From Alistipes provencensis (GTDB taxonomy: Bacteria; Bacteroidota; Bacteroidia; Bacteroidales; Rikenellaceae), in the NCBI RefSeq assembly GCF_900083545.1, contig NZ_LT559262.1:3522324-3586323 (forward strand): a stretch of 64,000 nucleotides of DNA, read 5' to 3'. The notes under the pieces were generated by a model. It had not been told where the DNA came from and ran no database searches. It worked only from the letters and a program-made list of their open reading frames with translations. Below are positions 27,731 through 36,235 of this stretch, piece after piece; the first letter of the stretch is position 1; every line of letters begins with the position of its first letter. The translations under genes and the position numbers were made by a program.

Positions 27731-28528
27731 ATGAAGCAACTCCGTCTTCTGATCGGGAGCTCGATTCTCGCTATCCTGCTCGTTTCGTGCGCAGCACAGA
27801 AACGTGTGTGGTATCTGCAGGACGCACAGCCGTTTACTCCCGAACAAATTGCCGAAAACGGCCAGATACGCATCAAGCCCCTCGACCGTCTGACCATCGT
27901 CGTCAACAGCAAGGACCCCGAGCTGGCCGTGCCGTTCAACTCCTCGACATCGTACAATTCGCTGACGGGAAACAGCGTCAGCAACGCGGCCAGTTCGCAG
28001 GCGCTGCAAATGCGCACGGTGGATGAGAAAGGCATGCTCGACATGCCCGTGATCGGCAAGATCGAATGCGCGGGAAAGACCCGCAGCGAGCTGGCCGAGG
28101 CCATCGCCGAAAAGATCAGGGAGGGCGGCTATATCAACGACCCCACGGTCAACGTGCAGTTCGCCGACATGAAGATATCGGTGATCGGCGAGGTGCTAAG
28201 ACCCGGATTCTACGACGTCACACGCGACAAGATTTCGATCTTCGATGCGCTGGCCATGGCCGGCGACATGACCGTCTACGGCGTGCGCTCGGAGGTGATC
28301 GTGACGCGCGAGGTCGACGGGGTGCGCACCATCCAAGTCCTCGACCTCACGTCGAAGGAGATCTTCGACTCCCCGGCATTCTACCTCCAGCAGAACGACG
28401 TGGTATACGTCAAGCCCAACAAGTACAAGGCGCAGGCCGGAGAGATCAGCCAGAACCGCAACTTCTACCTTTCGCTGGTGGGCACCGCCATCTCGGTGGC
28501 GACGCTCATCGTAACCCTTACCAAATAG
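27731..28528 (+). CDS. Wza-like polysaccharide export lipoprotein
   Basis: A 265-residue lipoprotein (lipobox LLVSC, residue ~21). An N-terminal polysaccharide-export domain (about 40-140, ending ELAEAIAEKIREGGYINDPT) is followed by an SLBB domain (about 145-225: KISVIGEVLRPGFYDVTRDK, IFDALAMAGDMTVYGVR). A C-terminal hydrophobic helix (LVGTAISVATLIVTL) matches the membrane-spanning helix of the family. It forms the outer-membrane exit for capsule or exopolysaccharide and partners the tyrosine kinase starting nine bases later. No glycosyltransferases or flippase are nearby, so the glycan genes must be elsewhere. Confidence 0.9.
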   Translation: MKQLRLLIGSSILAILLVSCAAQKRVWYLQDAQPFTPEQIAENGQIRIKPLDRLTIVVNSKDPELAVPFNSSTSYNSLTGNSVSNAASSQALQMRTVDEKGMLDMPVIGKIECAGKTRSELAEAIAEKIREGGYINDPTVNVQFADMKISVIGEVLRPGFYDVTRDKISIFDALAMAGDMTVYGVRSEVIVTREVDGVRTIQVLDLTSKEIFDSPAFYLQQNDVVYVKPNKYKAQAGEISQNRNFYLSLVGTAISVATLIVTLTK

Positions 28529-28537
28529 CCGCCCGAC

Positions 28538-30988
28538 ATGACCGAACAGCAGATCAATTCCCCGCAGCAACAGGGAAACGAGGAAATGACCGGTGCCGTC
28601 ACGCTGCACGACATCATCCGCATGGTCATAGCCAACTGGTACTGGTTCGTGCTCTCGGCATTCGTATGCCTCTGCATGGCTTACTACTATCTGGCAAGCA
28701 CCCCCAAGATATACAGCCGCACGGCGACCATCCTCGTCAAGGACAGCCGCAAGGGCGGCGACCTCGAGCTGACGGCGTTCAGCGACCTTGCCGGATTCCA
28801 GAACCGCCGCAGCGTCGACAACGAGGTCTTCATCCTCCAGTCGCGCCGCCTGATGACCGAGGTCGTCAAGCGTCTCGACCTCACGGTCAGCTACTCCGTC
28901 CGCGAACGCCTCCGCAGGCGCGATCTCTACGCGCAGTCGCCCATCGAGGTGGCGTTCGTCAACAACAGTGACAACCTGTCGCTGGCCATGGAGGTCACCC
29001 CGCTGGACGGCGACAAGGTGCGGCTGACGGATTTCGAGGACAAGTTCGTCACCAAGCAGGAGAGCCGCAGCGTCATCACGGCCGCCTACGGCGACACGAT
29101 CCCGACCCCCGTCGGGCAGATCGTCGTCAGGAAGAGTCTCTACATGAAACCCGAATACACCGGGGTGCCGATCCGCGTGGTGAAAAACTCGCTCTCGCGC
29201 ACGACCAACGCCTACCGCAGCGCCGTGAAGAGCGACGTGGCCAACAAGCAGGCTTCGGTGGTGACGGTCTCGATGAACAACTCCGTGCCCCGGCGCGCCG
29301 AGGACATCCTCAACACGCTGATCGCCGTCTACAACGAGGACGCCATCGACGACAAGCGCCGCGTATCGGTGACGACGGCCGAGTTCATCAAGGCCCGTCT
29401 GGCGGTCATCGGCCGGGAGCTGGGCGACGTGGACCGCGACATCGAGGACATCAAGAAGGACAACCAGATGGTCGACATCTCGTCGGAGGCCGCGCGCACC
29501 GTCTCGGAGAGCAGCAAATACAAGGCCGAGGGGCTTTCGCTCGAGAACCAGATCAACGTCGCAGAATTCATCCGCACCTACCTGAACGATCCGAAAAACG
29601 CCGGGGAGCTGATCCCCATGATGGCGGCGGTGACCAATCAGGCCATCGCCAACCAGATCGAAGACTACAACAACGCCATCCTGCGGCGTGAAAAGCTGAT
29701 GGAGAACAGTTCGGACCGCAGCCCCGTGATCCAGAACCTCGACAACCTGCTGGCATCCGTGCGCCGTTCGATCCTCGCGTCGCTCGACTCGCACATCTCG
29801 ACGCTCACCATCCAGCGCGACGCCATGCGCAAGGAGGAGACACAGGCCAACCGCCGCATCTCGACCATGCCTTCGCAGGAGAAAGTCATACTGGGCATCA
29901 CCCGTCAGCAGAAGATCAAGGAGGAGCTGTTCCTCTACCTGCTCAACAAGCAGGAGGAGACGCAGCTCAACTACGCCGTCGCCGAGAGCAACGCCCGCAT
30001 CATCGACCTCGCATACGGCAGCACGTTCCCCGTGTCGCCGCGCCCGATGCTGATTCTGGGCATCGCCCTGATCGTAGGTCTGGCAATCCCGTTCGGACTG
30101 CTCTACCTGATCGGCATGCTCGACACGACCATCCGCGGCCGCAAGGACGTGGAGGACAACATCAGCGCCCCGTTCCTTGGCGACATCCCCTACTCCGAAA
30201 GCAGCGGCGATTCGGGAATCGTGGTGCGCGAAACGGGCCGCGACGCCCTGTCGGAGGCGTTCCGCATGCTGCGTTCGAACATGACGTTCATGAACGTCTC
30301 GGCCGGAAACGAGATACACACCATCCTCTTCACCTCGTCGGACCCCCACGCGGGCAAGACCTTCGTGGCGACGAATCTGGCGACGACGCTGGCCATGGCC
30401 GGCAAGCGGGTGCTGCTGATCGACCTCGACCTCCGGCGCCACGCCCTCTCGACCCAGTTGGGCCACGGCAACAGCAAGACGGGCATCACCAGTTACCTCG
30501 CAGGAACCACCGAACTCGACAAACTGATCACCAAGACCGGCATCCACGACAACCTCGATGTGATCTACGCCGGCATTCAGCCGCCCAACCCTACGGAGAT
30601 GCTCCTCTCGGACAAGCTCGACAAACTGGTGGCGGAACTGCGCCAAAAGTACGACTACATCTTCATCGACAGCACGCCCGCCATGTCGGTGGCCGACGCC
30701 ATCATCACCGACCGGCTCGCGGACCTCTGCATCTACATCGTGCGCGAGGGTGTGCTCGACCGGCGCCAACTGCCCGACATCGAACGTCTCTACCGCGAGA
30801 AGAAACTGCACAACATGGCCATCGTCCTGAACGGAACCCGCTCGCGCCGCCACGGTTACGGGTATGGATACGGTTACGGTTATGGCTACGGATATGGATA
30901 CGGTTACGGCGACGAATACAAGGAGGTAAGCTACCGCAAGCGCATCAAGAGCTTCTTCCGCTCGCTGTCCCACAAAATCAAACGGTAA
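28538..30988 (+). CDS. Wzc-like polysaccharide co-polymerase and tyrosine autokinase
   Basis: An 816-residue inner-membrane protein. A Wzz domain follows the first membrane helix (about residues 28-52), a long periplasmic coiled-coil region comes next, and a second helix lies at about 502-527 (MLILGIALIVGLAIPFGLLY). The cytoplasmic BY-kinase has Walker A SSDPHAGKTFVATN (~600), Walker A' VLLIDLDLRRH (~627) and Walker B YIFIDSTPAM (~706). The C-terminus carries nine Gly-Tyr pairs followed by DEYKEVSYRKR, an unusually regular tyrosine cluster for autophosphorylation. It would set chain length and drive export with the Wza-like protein. Confidence 0.92.
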   Translation: MTEQQINSPQQQGNEEMTGAVTLHDIIRMVIANWYWFVLSAFVCLCMAYYYLASTPKIYSRTATILVKDSRKGGDLELTAFSDLAGFQNRRSVDNEVFILQSRRLMTEVVKRLDLTVSYSVRERLRRRDLYAQSPIEVAFVNNSDNLSLAMEVTPLDGDKVRLTDFEDKFVTKQESRSVITAAYGDTIPTPVGQIVVRKSLYMKPEYTGVPIRVVKNSLSRTTNAYRSAVKSDVANKQASVVTVSMNNSVPRRAEDILNTLIAVYNEDAIDDKRRVSVTTAEFIKARLAVIGRELGDVDRDIEDIKKDNQMVDISSEAARTVSESSKYKAEGLSLENQINVAEFIRTYLNDPKNAGELIPMMAAVTNQAIANQIEDYNNAILRREKLMENSSDRSPVIQNLDNLLASVRRSILASLDSHISTLTIQRDAMRKEETQANRRISTMPSQEKVILGITRQQKIKEELFLYLLNKQEETQLNYAVAESNARIIDLAYGSTFPVSPRPMLILGIALIVGLAIPFGLLYLIGMLDTTIRGRKDVEDNISAPFLGDIPYSESSGDSGIVVRETGRDALSEAFRMLRSNMTFMNVSAGNEIHTILFTSSDPHAGKTFVATNLATTLAMAGKRVLLIDLDLRRHALSTQLGHGNSKTGITSYLAGTTELDKLITKTGIHDNLDVIYAGIQPPNPTEMLLSDKLDKLVAELRQKYDYIFIDSTPAMSVADAIITDRLADLCIYIVREGVLDRRQLPDIERLYREKKLHNMAIVLNGTRSRRHGYGYGYGYGYGYGYGYGYGDEYKEVSYRKRIKSFFRSLSHKIKR
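30854..30907 (+). repeat. 54-base hexanucleotide repeat encoding (Gly-Tyr)9
   Basis: Nine tandem GGN-TAY units at the kinase C-terminus. Third positions vary (GGT/GGG/GGA/GGC, TAC/TAT), so the peptide is conserved more than the DNA. Unit gain or loss would stay in frame. Confidence 0.95.
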
Positions 30989-30991
30989 AAA

Positions 30992-31381
30992 ATGGCAATC
31001 AAGGACGCGACGATAGCGATCGACTTCGACGGCACGGTGGTGACACACGCCTACCCCGAAATCGGGGAGGACGCAGGAGCCGTCCCTGTACTGAAAGAAC
31101 TCTCAGGCAACGGATGCCGGCTCATCCTCTACTCGATGCGCCACGGCAAGCTGCTGGATCAGGCGGCGGAGTGGTTCCGCAAAAACGGGATTCCGCTCTA
31201 TGCCGTGAACGAGAATCCGGGGCAGAAACGCTGGACCTCCTCGCCGAAGGTTCATGCCGACCTCTACATCGACGACAGCAGTCTGGGGTGTCCCCTGCGG
31301 TTCGTGGACGGGGTGAAACGCCCCGTGGCCGACTGGGTCCGCATCCGTGAACAACTGGTGAAAGAGGGGTTTCTGGACTGA
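30992..31381 (+). CDS. Small HAD-like hydrolase
   Basis: A 129-residue protein with HAD motif I near the start (IAIDFDGTVV), a Ser in the expected motif II position (LILYSMRHG), a Lys (VKRP or SPKVHAD) and an acidic segment LYIDDSSLG. It resembles small Bacteroides HAD proteins that lack a large cap domain. It begins three bases after the kinase stop and is co-transcribed with the export genes, but no link to polysaccharide export is known to me. Substrate unknown; a small phosphate ester is likely. Confidence 0.75.
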   Translation: MAIKDATIAIDFDGTVVTHAYPEIGEDAGAVPVLKELSGNGCRLILYSMRHGKLLDQAAEWFRKNGIPLYAVNENPGQKRWTSSPKVHADLYIDDSSLGCPLRFVDGVKRPVADWVRIREQLVKEGFLD

Positions 31382-31396
31382 GAGTCACCCCGGCAA

Positions 31397-31438
31397 CCGA
31401 AACAGTGCGGCCTCTTTGCAGAGGCCGCACTGTTTCGG
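31397..31438. terminator. Strong hairpin between convergent genes
   Basis: Perfect 19-bp stem (CCGAAACAGTGCGGCCTCT and its complement) with loop TTGC. There is no long T-tract on either side, but the position 15 bases past the HAD gene supports termination, probably for both strands. Confidence 0.75.
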
Positions 31439-31581
31439 GTCGGACAGAAATTTCCGCTGTTTTCGATCGGTCGGGAGTGCTCGCGGGTCTTACGATCCTC
31501 GAAGAGTGCAAAACCTTCCGAAGATTTTCAGGCACCCTGCCGGCGGGAAATTCGCCCGCTGCGAATGGCGAACTTCGCCAC

Positions 31582-33159
31582 TCATTTGTCCGAGGGTTCC
31601 GTGATGACCACGGGAGGCCCCGATGGCACGAAGCGTGTCAAATCCCCGATTCCCGAGCGCGCTCCGGCCGGATAAGCCGGACGCTGATCTTCGAGTAAAA
31701 ATGCACCGAACGTATAATCCGGCTCGCCGGCAAGTTTCCGGATACGCCGGATCTGTGCCCATCGGCTCGGGGCATTGAAATAGGCGACATTGTCGTTCAT
31801 GCAGCTGTTCTCTTCCGCACGCCAGATCCCCGAGCGGTAAGTTCCCGCTCCGGGATAGGTTCCGACCATCGGATAATCGGGCTGCGCGGCGAAATCCCGC
31901 CACGTCGTCCGGGAGATGTCGGGCGAAAAATCCGCATTGATATAGAATCCGAAATTTTTGAGACTCTCGATTTCAATCCGGGTTTTCGCCGGAATCTCGG
32001 TCTCGTAATAGACGTATTCATCGAGCAGCTTGGCGAAACCGTGTCCCCCGGCCTCGTGCACCACCAGTTTGTCGAAACTGCTTCCGACAGGAATCATGGA
32101 GATCGAAAAACCGTCGGTCCACATCAGACTGGTCCCGGCATACACCGCCCGGTTAATAGGCATAACGACCGTCAAATCCTGCATGCGGCGCCCCGTCAAT
32201 GCCGTCACCCGCCTCAACCAGTCGCGGACGGCTCCGTCATCGCACGAGATCGAGGTCGATACGCCCTGCCACAGTGTCGAGAATTTCGTATCCACGGTCT
32301 CCGACGGAGAGACACAGCTCATGCCCGCCTCCTCGGAAATCGCAGTCAGCATGTAGACATCGAAATAGGACCGGTAGGCATTGTAAGGATAGACCGAAAA
32401 GAACGCTTCGGCCGCTCGCCTCATGTCGGATTCATACTTTCCCGTTCCCCGGGCCATCTCCGCAAGCGTGTAGCCGTCCCCCACGACGACCAAACACACT
32501 CCGTTTCCGGATGTGGCACGTTGCAGCGCAACGACTTCCCCGTCGCCGTAGTTTTTCACCGGATCGAAAGCCTGCTGCACGAGAACGACATCCTGTGTGA
32601 ACCGTCCGGCCGTCACACGCAACGTCACGGACCTTTCCGCGCCGAGATTCGTCGAGACACGGATATGTATCCGCGCCCCCTCGACCACGGCCGTACACCA
32701 CTCCGCCTGCGGGGAGAGCGCGACCTCGAGCGGTTCGGACGCCGAGGCGGCCGTCAGATATTCGGTAGTATTGAGAGCCGGCAATTCGAGCCGTCCGGGC
32801 ATCACGAGGGTCGGGGCCTGCGTAATCGCGACCGTCTGCGAAAGCTCCGCCGCATCGAAATAGACCGAGGCCTCGCGTCGTTCGAAATCCGCGTTCGGTG
32901 CGACGCGCAGCAGGACCCGGTGTTTTCCGGCTCCGCCCGAGGCGGGTTCGGTCGTCAGCCACTCCCGCGCAATCGGAGGCGACACCTCCGAAGTCCAGGT
33001 TCCGTCGACCTGCAATTCGATCCATTCGTCTCCGCCCCCGTGCGGCAATACGACACTCCTGGGCGAAACCTCCAACAGCGTCGTCCGATCCTGCGAAGTC
33101 GTGCAGGCACAGCATCCGAGCAGCACGACGTTCCACAACAACCGTAAATGACTCCTCAT
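31582..33159 (-). CDS. BACON-domain lipoprotein with M64 (IgA-peptidase-type) metallopeptidase domain
   Basis: A 525-residue lipoprotein (VLLGCCAC). Two BACON-like domains occupy about residues 25-115 (LEVSPRSVVLPHGGGDEWIE) and 120-200. The C-terminal M64 domain begins near 205 (VVVGDGYTLAEM) and contains the zinc motif VVHEAGGHGFAKLLDEY (about 366-382), an HExxH site. M64 includes the Clostridium ramosum IgA protease, but most members have untested specificity, so the substrate is only a guess (host or dietary protein). It follows a terminator, and no good promoter was found in the 54-base gap before its ATG. It is still the natural end of the peptidase locus. Confidence 0.88.
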   Translation of the reverse strand: MRSHLRLLWNVVLLGCCACTTSQDRTTLLEVSPRSVVLPHGGGDEWIELQVDGTWTSEVSPPIAREWLTTEPASGGAGKHRVLLRVAPNADFERREASVYFDAAELSQTVAITQAPTLVMPGRLELPALNTTEYLTAASASEPLEVALSPQAEWCTAVVEGARIHIRVSTNLGAERSVTLRVTAGRFTQDVVLVQQAFDPVKNYGDGEVVALQRATSGNGVCLVVVGDGYTLAEMARGTGKYESDMRRAAEAFFSVYPYNAYRSYFDVYMLTAISEEAGMSCVSPSETVDTKFSTLWQGVSTSISCDDGAVRDWLRRVTALTGRRMQDLTVVMPINRAVYAGTSLMWTDGFSISMIPVGSSFDKLVVHEAGGHGFAKLLDEYVYYETEIPAKTRIEIESLKNFGFYINADFSPDISRTTWRDFAAQPDYPMVGTYPGAGTYRSGIWRAEENSCMNDNVAYFNAPSRWAQIRRIRKLAGEPDYTFGAFLLEDQRPAYPAGARSGIGDLTRFVPSGPPVVITEPSDK

Positions 33160-33206
33160 GGCAAACTCTTTTTAGGCAAACGAAACGATCCGGACGATTC
33201 CGGTTC

Positions 33207-33253
33207 AAAAAAACGGGAAAGCACCTCTTCCCTTTATGTGAGGCGCTTTCCCG
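33207..33253 (-). terminator. Intrinsic terminator inside the peptidase locus
   Basis: On the minus strand: CGGGAAAGC-GCCTC stem pairing with GAGG-GCTTTCCCG (one mismatch), followed by T7. It lies 15 bases after the stop at 33268 and separates the SusCD operon from the M64 gene. Confidence 0.85.
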
Positions 33254-33267
33254 AATTGCGGAGACGG

Positions 33268-34548
33268 CTATCGCGCGCTCTTCTCGAAACGATACCCCAG
33301 ACCGAAGAACGTCGGATCGAAGGGATCTTCCCACCATTCGGGCAGGAACGGCGGCTGGTCGTGATCGCGCAGGAAGAGAACCAGCGATCCGTCTTTGTCC
33401 AGCAGGAGCGCGATGGTCAGCTTGCCGAGCTTCTCTTTCGAATTGTCGAACGAGCGGTTTCCGCTGCTCAGCTGGAAATAGGTCAGATCGAACGAACCTT
33501 CGTCGACCCAGAAATATTGCTCGCCGACCGTCGTACAGGAGCCGCTCACTTTGCCTTCCAGCACATTGAACGGCGCCGTATAGGTCATGTCGCACGTCCG
33601 GAAGAGATTGGCCAGATCGCCCGTACTCGACGGCGTGAATTTCGCGCTTCCACCCTCGTCCGTGATCGAGATCGTGAAATTGTCGTTATTGCTCGGAACT
33701 TTCGAAGTGTCCAGCTCTTCGTCCATAGCGAAAAGCTCAAGCATCTCCAGACCGATCAGCTCCTTGCAGTGCCATGTGCCGGCAAGCGCTGCATAAGAAA
33801 GCAGTCCCTTGACTGTGACGGTTACACTCGCGGTCTCTCCGGCGACGAAGCGTCCGCCCTGCTCATCCACGCCGAGCTTCAGCGTCGCGGGATTGGCAAG
33901 GTCCGCATCGGGCCCCGGAAGCAGCGTCAGCGTCGCCGTGTTGCCGTCTTTCGGAACGATGAAAGAGGTGGCTTCGTCCTTCACCAGGAAGTGCTTGCCC
34001 AACTCGGCCGTAGAGCCCGAAAGGACCTTGAACGGCAATTCGAGATCCTTAGGCGCCTTGAAGTTCTCGTCGCCCACGGTCAGCGTAACATCCAGCGACT
34101 CCTGCAATTCTGCCGCCGCCGTCGTGAAGCTGTAAACATAAACGCTCGACTCGACCAGATTTACCGTCGTGGAAGCAACCCGTCCAATCACATATCCTGT
34201 ACCGGTTGCAAGGGTGAGTGTCAGGGTCTTGGCCTCCTCGTAAGCCTGTTTGGGCGTTACGGTGACGGTCGCTTCGGTCTTGCCGGCTTCGAGCAGGAAA
34301 CTCTGCGCGGAAAACTCGTAATCGGCCGCTGCGGCCGTACCGCCGACCGTGAATCCGATGTTCAGATTCGACGCCGCAGCCTGCGACGCCACCAACTTGA
34401 TCTCGATCGGTTCGTCGTCCAGCGTATAGGACGATGCAGCAAACTGCACATTGGCAGCCGAGCCCGCTCCGGGTTCGTCGTCACCGCCGCACGCTCCCAA
34501 AGACAACGTTGCCAGGAGCGCCACGGACAAATAGAAATACTTTTTCAT
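33268..34548 (-). CDS. Calx-beta-like surface lipoprotein
   Basis: A 426-residue lipoprotein (LGACGGDDE lipobox with an acidic +2 region). Two repeats with Calx-beta character are visible: about 30-130 (VQFAASSYTLDDEPIEIKLV, YEFSAQSFLLEAGKTEATVT) and 135-245 (FIVPKDGNTATLTLLPGPDA). The rest (about 250-426) begins LAGTWHCKELIGLEM, a lipocalin-like start. It resembles SusE/SusF-type accessory lipoproteins in position but has no carbohydrate-binding signature. It probably sits on the cell surface with the SusC/SusD pair. The operon ends directly after it. Confidence 0.75.
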   Translation of the reverse strand: MKKYFYLSVALLATLSLGACGGDDEPGAGSAANVQFAASSYTLDDEPIEIKLVASQAAASNLNIGFTVGGTAAAADYEFSAQSFLLEAGKTEATVTVTPKQAYEEAKTLTLTLATGTGYVIGRVASTTVNLVESSVYVYSFTTAAAELQESLDVTLTVGDENFKAPKDLELPFKVLSGSTAELGKHFLVKDEATSFIVPKDGNTATLTLLPGPDADLANPATLKLGVDEQGGRFVAGETASVTVTVKGLLSYAALAGTWHCKELIGLEMLELFAMDEELDTSKVPSNNDNFTISITDEGGSAKFTPSSTGDLANLFRTCDMTYTAPFNVLEGKVSGSCTTVGEQYFWVDEGSFDLTYFQLSSGNRSFDNSKEKLGKLTIALLLDKDGSLVLFLRDHDQPPFLPEWWEDPFDPTFFGLGYRFEKSAR

Positions 34549-34577
34549 AATCCGTCTTTATTTAGTGAAACATAGAG

Positions 34578-34793
34578 TCAATTTCCAACCGCCGATTCGT
34601 ACTCCGAACGAATCGCCCGCCACGCTTCGACCTCTTCGGCCGAGGCCGATTCGCCGACGATCGGCAGCAGGTCGTACGATCCGCCCGAACTCCGCGGCGG
34701 CACATCATCGTATTCGTCGCATCCTGCGGCGAAAAGTCCCAGCAGCGCCACAACCGTAAGCGCTCCGAGAAACAACCAGTTTTTCCGTTTCAT
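34578..34793 (-). CDS. Small lipoprotein of the SusCD peptidase locus
   Basis: A 71-residue lipoprotein, start at ATG 34793 (MKRKNWLFLGALTVV). Lipobox FAAGC, then an acidic CDEYDDVPP. The mature part is only about 45 residues (SYDLLPIVGESASAEEVEAW). I do not recognise a family. It lies 11 bases after the SusD stop and 29 bases before the Calx-beta gene. Its length is short for a stand-alone binding protein, so it may be a structural subunit or a remnant. Confidence 0.65.
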   Translation of the reverse strand: MKRKNWLFLGALTVVALLGLFAAGCDEYDDVPPRSSGGSYDLLPIVGESASAEEVEAWRAIRSEYESAVGN

Positions 34794-34804
34794 AGTTCGA
34801 AGAT

Positions 34805-36223
34805 TCAAAATTCATAACCCGGATTCTGCGCAATCTTTCCCTGACTATTCCGAATGTCCCGTACACTCACGGGCATCGTATAGAGATACTGCCGCACCAC
34901 ATATTTGACCGGCAGCGTGCTTCCCGACTGCTGGATCACCCACCATTCGGGACGCCCGTTGCGTTTGAGTTCGAACCAGCGGTCACCCTCCATATAGAGC
35001 TCCTTGCGCCGCTCGTCCAAAATGGCGGAAATCAACGGCGTGAGAGGCTTGCCCTCGGCATCCGCCGTAATCAGCGCCTCTGGGTCCGGACCGGGAAGCG
35101 TCCGAAGCGTGTAATCCGCAACATCCTCAATGCGTTTGCGGCGCAGTTCGTTGAGCAGCGACAGCGCCTTCGCCTCGTCCTGCTGCGCCCCCGGATGGGC
35201 ATAACTCTCGGCAAGCATCAGATGCAGTTCCGAACCCCGGACCCGTGCCGTCACAGTCTTCCGGTTAACCCGTTTCGCATCGCACATGATGCTCCAACGC
35301 ACATCCTTCTGCGGCTCCGAACCGAAAAGTTTCAACAGCGTGGTATTCACCGGCCGCGTGTTGAGGTATTTCTGAAAAGTCTCGTCGTAGAGTGTCTTCA
35401 CGTCGTCGTCGCCCGTCGTCCGGTCGCGGATGATGACCTCCTGCAACCGCTCTCCGTAAGACTGAACCGACTCCGCATAAACGCTCCTGTCCGCAAGGGC
35501 GTAAGAAGGTACGGCCAGCAATTCCTCGCACAACGGAATTACCTCGGACCACTTTTCCGCCCAGAAATAGAGCTTGGCCAGGAAGGTCTTCGCCACCGCC
35601 TCCGTGAAAAGATACGACTCATCGGTCATGTGGCAATCGATCGCCTTGCGGAAGAGCGACACCGCATACTCGTAGCTCCGGGCAAGGGTGTTGCGATCGG
35701 GCACCGCATCGCTTTCCACTTCGAAATGTTCGACAATGGGAATGCCCGGCAGGGAGGAGGCCGTCGCCGCATCGTACGGCTCGCAGTAGATCCGAATCAG
35801 ATTGTAGTAGCAGACACCCTTGATGGCATAGGCTGCGGCACACAACGCCCGGGCCTTCGCGGAGTCCTTTTCGAGCATGTATTCCAGAATCAGATTACAA
35901 TCCTTGATCGCCGAATAAAGGCCTTCGTAATACCCCTTCTGAAAGTTGTTCGCCACATCGCCCGCATAGAGCGTCAGACGCCCGGCCGAGACGTTCGCAT
36001 CGAGGTTGTCGGAGATCGACTCGTAGAGAATCACCCGGTCGTAACATCCCAGAATATCCTCGTCCGTTCCCTCCTCGATGGCAAACAGCATGTTGTTCAG
36101 CAAGGCTTCGAAATCCTCCTCCGTTTCAGGGATGATCTTTCCCTGCGGTGTCACGTCGAGATAACGCTTGCATCCGCCGAAAAGCAGCGATGCCAGGGCT
36201 ATCATCCATATTTTCCGTTTCAT
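34805..36223 (-). CDS. SusD/RagB-family nutrient-binding lipoprotein
   Basis: A 472-residue surface lipoprotein (LLFGGCKRYLDVTPQGK, the usual SusD start). The TPR-rich SusD fold is seen in ALCAAAYAIKGVCYYNLIRI (about 130-150) and AKTFLAKLYFWAEKWSEVIP (about 210-230). The C-terminal segment ILDERRKELYMEGDRWFELK is the standard SusD signature. It forms the lid over the adjacent SusC (12 bases upstream). Ligand inferred to be peptide or glycoprotein because proteases, not glycosidases, are encoded with it. Confidence 0.93.
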   Translation of the reverse strand: MKRKIWMIALASLLFGGCKRYLDVTPQGKIIPETEEDFEALLNNMLFAIEEGTDEDILGCYDRVILYESISDNLDANVSAGRLTLYAGDVANNFQKGYYEGLYSAIKDCNLILEYMLEKDSAKARALCAAAYAIKGVCYYNLIRIYCEPYDAATASSLPGIPIVEHFEVESDAVPDRNTLARSYEYAVSLFRKAIDCHMTDESYLFTEAVAKTFLAKLYFWAEKWSEVIPLCEELLAVPSYALADRSVYAESVQSYGERLQEVIIRDRTTGDDDVKTLYDETFQKYLNTRPVNTTLLKLFGSEPQKDVRWSIMCDAKRVNRKTVTARVRGSELHLMLAESYAHPGAQQDEAKALSLLNELRRKRIEDVADYTLRTLPGPDPEALITADAEGKPLTPLISAILDERRKELYMEGDRWFELKRNGRPEWWVIQQSGSTLPVKYVVRQYLYTMPVSVRDIRNSQGKIAQNPGYEF

Positions 36224-36235
36224 AATCCGCTGTTT

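Noticed and set aside
30854..30907. Possible CRISPR or non-coding microsatellite
   Set aside because: The repeat is six bases, has no spacers and lies in frame in the kinase gene.
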